A stretch of DNA of 13,945 bases. Source: Pontimonas sp. (GTDB lineage Bacteria; Actinomycetota; Actinomycetes; Actinomycetales; Microbacteriaceae). Position numbers and translations under genes: made by a program. Shown here one piece after another: positions 1 to 6,927 of this stretch (position 1 is the first letter of the stretch; each line of letters opens with the position of its first letter). The stretch is from NCBI GenBank assembly GCA_017852615.1, contig JAFMKX010000029.1, positions 1 to 13,945 on the forward strand. Direction: 5' to 3'. A model generated the notes under the pieces. That model searched no databases. It was not told the origin of the DNA and saw only the letters and a list, made by a program, of their open reading frames with translations.

Positions 1-2105
1 CGATCGGGAGCTGCGGGGAAGGATTCACCACCGTACTGCTCGTTGGCATCTTGCATGATGACGCGCCAAATATCGTGCCGGAGAACGGTGCCGTTGCGGT
101 AGTTACTCAGTCGGTAGTCACCGACGATGTTTCCCACCCACACGGCAGTGGCAACGTTCGTGCTGGAGCCCACCATCCAGGTCTGCACCTGCGAGTCCGT
201 GGTCCCGGTCTTTCCAATCACGGGGACATTTCCGCCGGGGTTGGATCGAGACCCTGTTCCTCCGGTAATAACTGAGCGCATCGGAGCAGCTGCTGCGGCT
301 GCCACATCGGGGGTAATGCCCTGGCGACACTTCGAGCTTTGGCCATCAATAGTGGCGCCCTCGGCGTCCACAAAACGGTCAATGATGATGGGCTCACACA
401 CCACACCGCCGTTGGCAATGCCGGCAAAAGCGCCCGCCATCGTCAGCGGAGCAATTTCGTTGGTTCCCAGCACTGCGGAGGGGTTTGTTTGCAAAATCCC
501 ATCATCTGCGCGGTGGACGAGGAGAGACTCTGCCGCCGCTCGGATTTCACACTGGTCAAGTTGTTCCGCCATCGAGGCGTAGGCGGAGTTGATGGACCGA
601 ACGGTCGATTCAAAAACCGTGGCAGCGGGAAGCAAGAGGTCTCCCGAGTTTCTAAATTCCCAAATTCCCGCCCAGGGTCCACCACCATCACCACAGGTGT
701 CCAGAAACACTGCTTGCTCCAATTCCATGCGGGAGGCATCAATCACTTCATTGAGTCCATAGCCACGCTGCAACCAGGCAATCAGAGCAAAAACCTTGTA
801 GGTCGAACCGACCTGGAAACCACTGGAGCCGCCATATCGACGATCCGTGCTGAAGTTCACAGCAGTGGTGGAGATACCTCCACCCTCTTCGGAGTCATCA
901 AAGATTTTGTTCTGGGCCATCGTCAAAACGCGGCCTGTTCCGACCTCCACGCTGGTGGTGGCAGAACCCATATCAAAAACGTCTTCATCACTCGGGATCA
1001 ATTCCCACACACGATCCTGCGCCGTGGTTTGCAGAGACAGATTCATGGTGGTGTACACATCAAGACCACCGCGACGCCAGCGTTGGTTGCGCTCTTCTTC
1101 GGTTGCCCCTAGGGAGTCAAAGTTTTCGACATTTTTGATCACGTAGTCACAGAAGAATCGGGTGTATTCATTCGCCGCTAAACACCCAGCGGTCGGCGGA
1201 GAGATAGTGACGAACGAGGAATCCACAGGGGTAGCGATTGCTCGGTCGTATTGAGCCTGGGTCAGGTAGTCCTCGGCGAACATCGCGGCCAGGATGATGT
1301 CGCGTCGCTCTTGGTTTGCTGCGTAGTTCTCAGGATTAGAAAGGTTTCTGGTGGTCGGGTACTGCACAATGGCCATCAAACTGGCGGCTTCAGCAGGCGA
1401 GAGGGACTTAGCTGGCTTGCCAAAATACTGTTGAGAAGCAGCTTGCACGCCGTAGGTGTTTCCTCCGAAACCAGTGATGTTGAGATAGGCCTCGAGGATT
1501 TCCTCCTTGGTGTACTGCTTTTCCAAACCAATGGCGAGTTTCATTTCGTTGAGCTTGCGCTGGAAACTCGTTTCGATAGCCACGGCGTAGGCCGCCTGGC
1601 GCTCTTCCGCCGTGGGTAGATATTGTGAGCGCTGAATATAGGTGTTCTTCACTAGCTGCATCGTCAGCGTCGAGGCGCCACTTTCAATGCCTCCCGAGAA
1701 AACGTTGCCCAGTGCTGCTCGGACGATCGAGTTGATATCGACACCGGTGTGGTCATAGAAGCGACGGTCCTCACCGGCGACCGCTGCTGCTACCAAATAG
1801 GGCGACATGTCCTCGAGTGCTATTTCCTCGCGGTCTTGCCAGTAGACCTCAGCAAAGGCGGTGTAGCCATCGGCTGGGTCCTGAGTGTTTTGTGCCCACA
1901 GGGTGTTCTTCTGCGCCTGATCTCCCATTTCAATAAATTCAGGCAAGGCATCGAAAACACCAATAGCGCTGGTCGCTCCTACACTGGTGACGGCGAGGGC
2001 AGGGGAAATCATCGCGGTCACCATGACACCTGCCAGAGCACCAAACCCGGCAATCCCAGCCAGAGCCTGGAGGATGCCCGAGGGTCGACGCTTATTTTCT
2101 GACAT
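1..2105 (-). CDS. ponA: Class A penicillin-binding protein (transglycosylase/transpeptidase), 3' end outside the window
   Basis: Bifunctional peptidoglycan synthase that polymerises lipid II and cross-links stem peptides outside the membrane. The frame is open from ATG 2105 to base 1 (701 codons, C-terminus missing). A short basic cytoplasmic tail (residues 1-8) precedes one membrane helix at about 11-38. The GT51 glycosyltransferase follows: EDRRFY with catalytic Glu112, GASTLTMQL at 143-151, then the QRKLNE and ILEAYLN motifs. The transpeptidase domain has the nucleophile motif STYK (Ser434, Lys437), SIN (Ser504-Asn506) and KTG (Lys632-Gly634), so all three active-site motifs are present. 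Six exported-domain cysteines fall in close pairs (308/319, 471/519, 570/593). A GGAG lies 3 bases before the start, a tight spacing. The neighbouring DUF4177 and RidA genes match the surroundings of mycobacterial ponA2. Whether a PASTA domain follows cannot be seen. Family very sure; paralogue name less so. Confidence 0.95.
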   Translation of the reverse strand, partial: MSENKRRPSGILQALAGIAGFGALAGVMVTAMISPALAVTSVGATSAIGVFDALPEFIEMGDQAQKNTLWAQNTQDPADGYTAFAEVYWQDREEIALEDMSPYLVAAAVAGEDRRFYDHTGVDINSIVRAALGNVFSGGIESGASTLTMQLVKNTYIQRSQYLPTAEERQAAYAVAIETSFQRKLNEMKLAIGLEKQYTKEEILEAYLNITGFGGNTYGVQAASQQYFGKPAKSLSPAEAASLMAIVQYPTTRNLSNPENYAANQERRDIILAAMFAEDYLTQAQYDRAIATPVDSSFVTISPPTAGCLAANEYTRFFCDYVIKNVENFDSLGATEEERNQRWRRGGLDVYTTMNLSLQTTAQDRVWELIPSDEDVFDMGSATTSVEVGTGRVLTMAQNKIFDDSEEGGGISTTAVNFSTDRRYGGSSGFQVGSTYKVFALIAWLQRGYGLNEVIDASRMELEQAVFLDTCGDGGGPWAGIWEFRNSGDLLLPAATVFESTVRSINSAYASMAEQLDQCEIRAAAESLLVHRADDGILQTNPSAVLGTNEIAPLTMAGAFAGIANGGVVCEPIIIDRFVDAEGATIDGQSSKCRQGITPDVAAAAAAPMRSVITGGTGSRSNPGGNVPVIGKTGTTDSQVQTWMVGSSTNVATAVWVGNIVGDYRLSNYRNGTVLRHDIWRVIMQDANEQYGGESFPAAPD

Positions 2106-2131
2106 AGTCTCCAGGGTACGCGATGGTTCCC

Positions 2132-2137
2132 TATGAT
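2132..2137 (+). promoter_or_regulatory. Possible -10 element (TATGAT) for the DUF4177-RidA pair
   Basis: TATGAT differs from the sigma-70/SigA consensus by one base and sits 13 bases before the purine-rich ribosome binding site of the small gene, so a transcript starting near 2144 would have a short leader of about 18 bases. No convincing -35 hexamer is present 16-18 bases upstream. The divergent penicillin-binding protein starts only 57 bases from the small gene, so promoters for both must fit here. Tentative. Confidence 0.3.
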
Positions 2138-2150
2138 TGCGGTGGAAACG

Positions 2151-2157
2151 AGGGGGG
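2151..2157 (+). promoter_or_regulatory. Ribosome binding site that fixes the DUF4177 gene start
   Basis: The purine run AGGGGGG lies 4 bases before ATG 2162. It favours that start over the in-frame ATG at 2123, which has no such site and would add 13 residues unlike the family N-terminus. Confidence 0.65.
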
Positions 2158-2161
2158 AATC

Positions 2162-2320
2162 ATGACGACGTGGGAATACATCACCACACCGCTGATTATT
2201 CACAACACCACCGCCATCTTGAATAACTGGGGCGATAAAGGGTGGGAACTAGTCCAAATCGTGACCGGCCCTGAGGGCGGTCTCGTTGCGTATTTCAAAC
2301 GACCGAAAGAAGAAAACTAA
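2162..2320 (+). CDS. DUF4177-type small protein, 52 aa
   Basis: A small soluble protein of unknown function. It begins MTTWEYITTPL and carries the family hallmarks: an early W-E-Y, a central W-G-D-K-G-W-E-L-V-Q-I-V block, and a C-terminal L-V-A-Y-F-K-R-P strand. These fit the small DUF4177 fold of a few strands and one helix. There is no signal peptide or membrane segment. The start at 2162 follows a strong purine-rich ribosome binding site, and an upstream ATG at 2123 is unlikely. Its stop codon directly abuts the RidA-family ATG, so the two are almost certainly co-transcribed and translationally coupled. From memory, the same pair is Rv3678A/Rv3678c in M. tuberculosis. The pairing suggests a shared job, but no biochemical role is known to me. 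Confidence 0.85.
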   Translation: MTTWEYITTPLIIHNTTAILNNWGDKGWELVQIVTGPEGGLVAYFKRPKEEN

Positions 2321-2785
2321 ATGGGACACATTGATGCACGCCTGAGCGAATTGGGCATTACTCTTCCTGGCGTAGCCACACCTGTTGCTGCCTATGTGCC
2401 AGCCATGACCAGCGGCAACCTGCTCTTCACCGCCGGTCAATTGCCCTTTGTGGATGGCGCTTTGATGGCGACGGGAAAAGTCGGTGGCGAAGTGTCGGTG
2501 ACTCAGGCGGCTGACATGGCCAAGATTTGTGCCCTCAACGCCTTGGCTGCTGCCAAGAGTGTGCTCGGGTCCTTGGACAGGGTTACCCGTGTAGTCAAGG
2601 TCAATGGCTTCGTGGCCTCGACGCCCGACTTCATTGCCCAGCCCCAAGTTCTCAATGGTGCTTCAGAGTTCCTTGGTGAAGTATTTGGCGATATCGGAGC
2701 GCACGCGAGAGCAGCCGTCGGTGTGGCCGTACTACCTCTGGATGCTCCTGTTGAGGTCGAGTTGATCTTGGAGTTCTCCGCCTAG
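2321..2785 (+). CDS. RidA (YjgF/YER057c/UK114) family protein
   Basis: At 154 residues this is longer than classical RidA (about 128) and resembles the actinobacterial subgroup (Rv3678c-like). RidA proper hydrolyses reactive enamine/imine intermediates released by PLP enzymes such as threonine dehydratase, in the cytoplasm as a trimer. Visible features are the N-terminal strand with SGNLLFTAGQLP (31-42), the helix LNALAAAKSVLG, and the C-terminal block HARAAVGVAVLPLDAPVEVE. In that block Arg130 and Glu147 align with E. coli RidA Arg105 and Glu120, so imine deaminase chemistry is possible. Substrate is unknown, and RidA subgroups differ in activity. The gene begins immediately after the DUF4177 stop with no separate strong ribosome binding site, consistent with coupling. 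It converges on acs with only 11 bases between stops. Confidence 0.9.
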   Translation: MGHIDARLSELGITLPGVATPVAAYVPAMTSGNLLFTAGQLPFVDGALMATGKVGGEVSVTQAADMAKICALNALAAAKSVLGSLDRVTRVVKVNGFVASTPDFIAQPQVLNGASEFLGEVFGDIGAHARAAVGVAVLPLDAPVEVELILEFSA

Positions 2786-2796
2786 GGAGCCATTGG

Positions 2797-4755
2797 TTAT
2801 TCGCCCACAGAGTCGCTGATGGTGCGAATAACGGACGTGTCCATCAAGGTGGTCGTGTCTCCCACGTCTCGCCCTTCGGCGATATCGCGCAGCAAACGGC
2901 GCATGATTTTGCCCGAGCGAGTCTTGGGTAACTCGGCGACGACAAAAACTGTCTTGGGTTTTGCGATGGCCCCGATTTGTTCGCCCACCCACGCGCGCAA
3001 TTGCGACGACACCTCGTCGTCACTCAGCGTTCCCGCAAAGCGTGACTTGAGAATGACAAACGCTACGACGGCTTGACCGGTGGTGTCATCTGCTGCGCCC
3101 ACGACGGCTGCCTCGGCAGTCATCGGGTGGGCCACCAGGGCAGACTCGATTTCCATGGTGGAGAGTCGGTGGCCCGAAATATTCATCACATCATCGACGC
3201 GACCGAGCAGCCACACATCATTGTCTTGATCGAGGTGTGCTCCATCGCCGGCAAAATACCGATCGCCAAAGAGCGACCAGTAGGTTTCTTGGAATCTCTC
3301 GGGGTCTCCCCAAATGCCGCGCAGCATGGAGGGCCAGGGTTCAGTCACCACCAGTAGTCCGCCAGCGTCCGATCCCACGTGCGCACCATCTTCGGTCAAC
3401 ACATCAATACTGATTCCTGGTAGCGGAACCTGAGCGCTTCCTGGCTTAGTGGACGTCACTCCGGGAAGTGCCGAAATCATGATGGCGCCCGTTTCGGTTT
3501 GCCACCAGGTGTCCACGATAGGAGTGAGATTGTTTCCGATCACTTCTCGGTACCACATCCACGCTTCGGGGTTAATGGGCTCTCCCACGGTGCCGAGCAG
3601 GCGAAGGCTGGAGAGATCAAACTTTTGTGGGATTTCTCGGCCAAGTTTCATAAAAGTACGAATCGCTGTGGGGGCCGTATAGAAAATACTGACCTTGTAT
3701 TTTTCGATAATTTCCCACCAACGGCCAGGATGAGGCGTATCGGGGGTGCCCTCATAAATCACCTGGGTAGCGCCATTGGCTAAGGGCCCATAGACGACAT
3801 AGCTGTGACCGGTGATCCATCCAATATCGGCGGTACACCAATACACGTCTGATTCCGGGTGTAGATCAAAGACATTCTTGTGGGTGAAGCTAGCTTGGGT
3901 GAGATATCCACCGGAGGTGTGCAGAATGCCCTTAGGTTTCCCCGTCGTTCCGGAGGTGTAGAGAATGAACAGCGGGTTTTCTGCCTCAAAAGCTTCGGCC
4001 TGGTGATCATCCGACATCGGCGCCATTTCTTCATGCCACCAGAGGTCTCGACCAGACACCCATTCCACGCCATTGCCACCGCGCTGCACGACCAAGACCT
4101 TAGAAACGGAGGTCTTTCCCTCGGCGAGTGCCTGATCCACCGCTGCTTTGAGGGGAAAGACTGAGCCTTTGCGGTGGCCGCCATCAGCAGTAATCACCAT
4201 TGACGCATCGGCATCGTCAATTCGTGCTCGAAGGCTTTCTGCACTAAAACCGCCAAAGACCACAGAGTGAATGGCTCCCAAGCGCGCCACGGCGAGCATG
4301 GCAATGACTGCTTCGGGAATGAGGGGCATATAAATAATGACCCGATCGCCCTTACCCACACCCAAGCTGGTGAGCAGGTTGGCCGCCTTTTTTACCTCAG
4401 AAGTCAACTCGGCATAGGTGATGTCTCGGGAGTCGCCGGGCTCCCCTTCGAAATGCAACGCCACGCGATCCCCCAGGCCCGCTGCGACATGGCGATCAAG
4501 ACAGTTATAGGAGACGTTCAGGGCGCCATCATCAAACCACTTGGCAAAAGGTGGGTTGGACCAATCTAAAACCTGGGTGAAAGGACGATGCCAGTGCAGG
4601 AGTTCCCGCGATTGCTTCGCCCAGAAACCTAAGCGATCAGCCTGGGCTTCGTCGTAGAGGGCTTGGGTGCCAATGGCGTTAGCCACAAACTCTGCGCTGG
4701 GCGGAAATCGACGTTCTTCGTGCAAAAGGCTGTCAATTTTTTGATCGTGGGACAT
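2797..4755 (-). CDS. acs: Acetyl-CoA synthetase (AMP-forming)
   Basis: Converts acetate, ATP and CoA to acetyl-CoA, AMP and pyrophosphate in the cytoplasm, allowing acetate to be used as carbon source or recycled. With the start chosen here it is 652 residues, the usual length. Motifs in order are the P-loop-like YTSGTTGKPKG (266-276), the GWITGHSY segment, DTWWQTETG (415-423, whose Trp-Trp pair shapes the small acetate pocket), the RVDDVMNISGHRLST hinge/C-domain motif, and PKTRSGKIMRR with catalytic Lys616. That lysine matches the residue inactivated by protein acetylation in other Acs enzymes, so control by a Gcn5-type acyltransferase is plausible. A longer reading frame begins at ATG 4773, but the ribosome binding site lies inside it. 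Divergent from tadA and convergent with the RidA gene, so it appears monocistronic. Very sure. Confidence 0.97.
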   Translation of the reverse strand: MSHDQKIDSLLHEERRFPPSAEFVANAIGTQALYDEAQADRLGFWAKQSRELLHWHRPFTQVLDWSNPPFAKWFDDGALNVSYNCLDRHVAAGLGDRVALHFEGEPGDSRDITYAELTSEVKKAANLLTSLGVGKGDRVIIYMPLIPEAVIAMLAVARLGAIHSVVFGGFSAESLRARIDDADASMVITADGGHRKGSVFPLKAAVDQALAEGKTSVSKVLVVQRGGNGVEWVSGRDLWWHEEMAPMSDDHQAEAFEAENPLFILYTSGTTGKPKGILHTSGGYLTQASFTHKNVFDLHPESDVYWCTADIGWITGHSYVVYGPLANGATQVIYEGTPDTPHPGRWWEIIEKYKVSIFYTAPTAIRTFMKLGREIPQKFDLSSLRLLGTVGEPINPEAWMWYREVIGNNLTPIVDTWWQTETGAIMISALPGVTSTKPGSAQVPLPGISIDVLTEDGAHVGSDAGGLLVVTEPWPSMLRGIWGDPERFQETYWSLFGDRYFAGDGAHLDQDNDVWLLGRVDDVMNISGHRLSTMEIESALVAHPMTAEAAVVGAADDTTGQAVVAFVILKSRFAGTLSDDEVSSQLRAWVGEQIGAIAKPKTVFVVAELPKTRSGKIMRRLLRDIAEGRDVGDTTTLMDTSVIRTISDSVGE

Positions 4756-4761
4756 CATTAT

Positions 4762-4767
4762 CCTTCT
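4762..4767 (-). promoter_or_regulatory. Ribosome binding site deciding the acs start
   Basis: On the minus strand AGAAGG lies 6 bases before ATG 4755 and 3 before ATG 4758. This spacing selects the second of the tandem ATGs and excludes the upstream ATG at 4773, which would place the site inside the coding sequence. Confidence 0.75.
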
Positions 4768-4917
4768 ATCCATCAGGTTCGCGCTGCCTGGAGGCGCGAT
4801 GCGAGCACCGACTTATCCAGTCTAGAACAGCGACCAGCTGCGAGCCCGCCATAGTTCTCCACAGGGTGGGCGCTTTCCCCTGCGCGCAAGGCTTCGACTC
4901 TGCCACCCTCGGGGGTT
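4768..4917. other. Divergent intergenic region between acs and tadA
   Basis: About 150 bases that must hold the promoters of both acs and the Tad locus. I see no convincing paired -35/-10 on either strand. The best -10-like hexamer for acs is TAGACT (minus strand, 4824-4819), without a matching -35. No CRP-like TGTGA-N6-TCACA palindrome and no terminator are visible. Confidence 0.5.
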
Positions 4918-5910
4918 ATGTCGAATGTGCCCCAGTGGTTGGCAAGGCATTCCAGGCCAGGGGCAATCTCGCCTGTCACCAAAAAACAGCTCGGCCCTTT
5001 GGGTGATGTTGTGGACGATCCCCGAGTCAGCGATGTCTTTCTCACGGGTTCTGGCGTGGTTTTTGTGGACACGGGAGACGGGGCCTATCCCGTGACGGGT
5101 CTGTTGGTATCGCGGGCGGAGGCGACCGAGGTGGCTCGTGGATTAATTGAACTTGGCGGGCGCCACGTCGATGAAGCCAGTCCCTTGGTGGATGCCCATC
5201 TCGGGGGTGGTTTACGGGTTCACGTAGTCCTTCCCCCTGTTTCCACCCGCGGACCCGAAGTCTCAATCCGCATCCAGCGCCACCACACACCGGGGCTTGA
5301 TCAGTTGTCGATAGAGAATGCCTCCGAGGTTATTCCTCGCCTTATTGATGCTGTCGTGGCCCGCCAAACTCTCCTGATTTCTGGCTCTACCGGCTCTGGT
5401 AAAACAACTCTGCTCGGTGCGCTGATGGCTCACGCGGGGCCCCAGGAACGCCTCGTGGTGTTGGAAGACGTGGCAGAGCTTCGCCTCGATCACCCTCACG
5501 TGGTCAGTCTGGAATGCCGTCAAGCAAATATGGAAGGAGCCGGCGAGATAACCCTGTCGCGCTTGGTTCGCGAGTCCCTACGAATGCGACCCGATCGATT
5601 GATCTTGGGGGAGGCTCGAGGAAGCGAAATCACCGATGTGGTCCAGGCCTTTCACACCGGACATCGTGGCGGGGGAACCACGGTCCACGCGCATGCCGTG
5701 AGCCAGGTGGCGTTGCGGCTTGATTCCCTAGCGGCCCTAGCAGGGCTCTCTTCACAGCAGTTTGCCCGCCATGCCCTGGGGGCATTCGACCTCGTTATTC
5801 ACGTCGATCGGGTGGGACCCTCCCTCAGGCGTCTCAGTTTTGGTCGCCTTACCCGCACAAAAAAAGGAGAGCTTGATGTGGTCGTGGAAGAACCTCATAC
5901 GGCGCACTAA
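4918..5910 (+). CDS. tadA: TadA/CpaF-type secretion ATPase
   Basis: Hexameric cytoplasmic ATPase expected to power assembly of a Flp-like pilus or pseudopilus with the adjacent membrane platform protein. The 330-residue product has an N-terminal domain (1-130), then a GSPII_E ATPase core: Walker A GSTGSGKTT with Lys162, the acidic VVLEDVAELRL segment (Asp box), Walker B LILGEARG with Glu232, and the His box TGHRGGGTTVHAH (247-259). It belongs to the actinobacterial group of Rv3659c (TIGRFAM 'helicase/secretion neighborhood ATPase', from memory) and is slightly shorter than its mycobacterial counterpart. ATG 4918 has only a GGGGG 2 bases upstream, so the start is less certain; leaderless translation or a GTG at 4927 are alternatives. 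Its 3' end overlaps the next gene by 35 bases. Family very sure. Confidence 0.93.
   Translation: MSNVPQWLARHSRPGAISPVTKKQLGPLGDVVDDPRVSDVFLTGSGVVFVDTGDGAYPVTGLLVSRAEATEVARGLIELGGRHVDEASPLVDAHLGGGLRVHVVLPPVSTRGPEVSIRIQRHHTPGLDQLSIENASEVIPRLIDAVVARQTLLISGSTGSGKTTLLGALMAHAGPQERLVVLEDVAELRLDHPHVVSLECRQANMEGAGEITLSRLVRESLRMRPDRLILGEARGSEITDVVQAFHTGHRGGGTTVHAHAVSQVALRLDSLAALAGLSSQQFARHALGAFDLVIHVDRVGPSLRRLSFGRLTRTKKGELDVVVEEPHTAH
5863..5869 (+). promoter_or_regulatory. Ribosome binding site inside tadA that sets the TadB/TadC start
   Basis: AAAGGAG near the end of tadA lies 6 bases before ATG 5876. It rules out the longer frame from ATG 5762, whose first 38 residues would be out-of-frame tadA sequence. 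Confidence 0.8.
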
Positions 5911-6805
5911 GGGTGACATCGCGGTGGAACCCGGCCATGACCTTCACTACCTAGCAGCTTTGATCTCAGCGGGTCTGCGGCCCACGAGCGCCTGGGAAGA
6001 ATTGGCGCGGAACGCTCACCCCCACGAGGTGAGCTACCAGATTCATCATGCGCTCACCCGTGGTGTGCCACTGGCCAGAGCTATCGAGACGGTCACAAAG
6101 AGTCACAGTGAATCCTGGCGGGCTGTGGGCGCTGCGTGGGCGATTGCCAGGGCTACCGGTGCGCCACTGGCCCCAGCACTCATCGCCCTGAGTGACGCTC
6201 TGGGCGATAGTGACTCCACCCACCGTGAGATGCAGGCAACTCTTGCCGGCCCCAAGGCCACCCTGCGTTTGGTCTTTGCTCTGCCCGTGCTCGCGCTGGT
6301 CGGGGGAGCACTGAGCGGAGTTAATGCCTGGGGTGCGGTGATGAGCCACCCGCTGGGTCTTCTCGCCTTGGGAGTAGGGGTCTCCTGTTTCCTCGGCGCG
6401 TGGTGGTGGATTCGATTACTCACCCATCGAGCTATGCCCACGCAACCCCTGGGTTCCCTACCCCTGGATCTCTTTGCCGTGAGTGTTTCAGGGTCAATGA
6501 TGCCGGGGCCTGCCCAGGCGCTCGTGGAAGAGACCTTGGTGGCTTATGGATTAGAGCTCCCTGCAGGAGATGAGATGGAGAAACTTGGTTCTCTTTCTCG
6601 CAGAGCGGGAATCCCGATTGCCCCTCTTGCCCGGGAACACGCTGCTCATCGGCGACGTGTTGCACGAAGTGATGCGCTTCGCAGCGTGGGTGAGCTCGGT
6701 GTCGCCGTGGTCTTACCCCTGGGCTTGTTGGTGCTTCCCGGTTTTGTGCTCGTCGCCATTGTGCCGATGGCACTGGGTATTTGGAGCGGTGCGGGACTTG
6801 CCTAG
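5876..6805 (+). CDS. Tad membrane platform protein with TadB-like and TadC-like halves (type II secretion F family)
   Basis: Inner-membrane platform protein predicted to couple the TadA motor to pilin insertion. The 309 residues contain two T2SSF-like halves. The first (about 21-130) has LAALISAGLRPTSAWEEL and GAAWAIARATGAPLAPAL. Two membrane helices follow at about 130-152 and 158-180. The second half (about 195-309) begins LPLDLFAVSVSGSMMPG and ends in RRAGIPIAPLAREHAAHRRR followed by a long hydrophobic stretch (about 274-304). In M. tuberculosis these halves are separate genes (Rv3658c, Rv3657c), so this is a fused or single-gene form. A strong ribosome binding site inside tadA fixes the start and gives a 35-base overlap. 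The next gene is 122 bases downstream. Family sure; the TadB/TadC partition is by sequence pattern. Confidence 0.88.
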   Translation: MWSWKNLIRRTKGDIAVEPGHDLHYLAALISAGLRPTSAWEELARNAHPHEVSYQIHHALTRGVPLARAIETVTKSHSESWRAVGAAWAIARATGAPLAPALIALSDALGDSDSTHREMQATLAGPKATLRLVFALPVLALVGGALSGVNAWGAVMSHPLGLLALGVGVSCFLGAWWWIRLLTHRAMPTQPLGSLPLDLFAVSVSGSMMPGPAQALVEETLVAYGLELPAGDEMEKLGSLSRRAGIPIAPLAREHAAHRRRVARSDALRSVGELGVAVVLPLGLLVLPGFVLVAIVPMALGIWSGAGLA

Positions 6806-6859
6806 CTGTCCACACGTCGCGTATTCCCGGCGAAAATTTCCTAGTTCATAACTTTGTCG

Positions 6860-6896
6860 GCCAGAGTCCCCGGCACTGCCAAGGTGTGCCGGTGGC
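6860..6896 (+). promoter_or_regulatory. Hairpin between the Tad platform gene and the pilin gene
   Basis: CCGGCAC (6870-6876) pairs perfectly with GTGCCGG (6886-6892) around a 9-base loop. An outer stem GCCA (6860-6863) with TGGC (6893-6896) can stack on it across a 6-base bulge on the 5' side. No T-run follows, so it is not a standard intrinsic terminator. It lies 29 bases before the pilin ribosome binding site, in the only sizeable gap of the locus. A role in RNA processing or in stabilising a pilin-rich transcript is possible but inferred. Confidence 0.45.
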
Positions 6897-6914
6897 TACA
6901 CGGGTCACGGGAAT

Positions 6915-6922
6915 AAAGGGGG
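6915..6922 (+). promoter_or_regulatory. Strong ribosome binding site of the DUF4244 pilin gene
   Basis: AAAGGGGG lies 5 bases before ATG 6928 and 2 before the adjacent ATG 6925, favouring the second ATG. It is one of the strongest sites in the locus, in keeping with high expression of a pilin subunit. Confidence 0.65.
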
Positions 6923-6927
6923 TAATG

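Noticed and set aside
339..1112. A 257-codon open frame on the plus strand opposite the penicillin-binding protein
   Set aside because: The minus strand encodes all PBP catalytic motifs across this stretch. The plus-strand product has no recognisable domain and low-complexity composition; it is a high-GC antisense shadow.
2106..2125. TACCCT as a -10 element for a leaderless PBP transcript (minus strand)
   Set aside because: It fits only the loose TANNNT pattern with no -35 match; such hexamers occur by chance at this GC content.
4819..4824. TAGACT as the acs -10 element (minus strand)
   Set aside because: No -35-like hexamer at 16-18 bases upstream, so it is mentioned only as the best candidate in the intergenic region.
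5762..5875. 38-residue N-terminal extension of the Tad platform protein
   Set aside because: It lies wholly within tadA in another frame, and a strong ribosome binding site precedes ATG 5876.
6870..6892. Reading the pre-pilin hairpin as an intrinsic terminator ending the tadA-platform transcript
   Set aside because: The stem is good but no T-run follows and the next gene of the same system lies just downstream.
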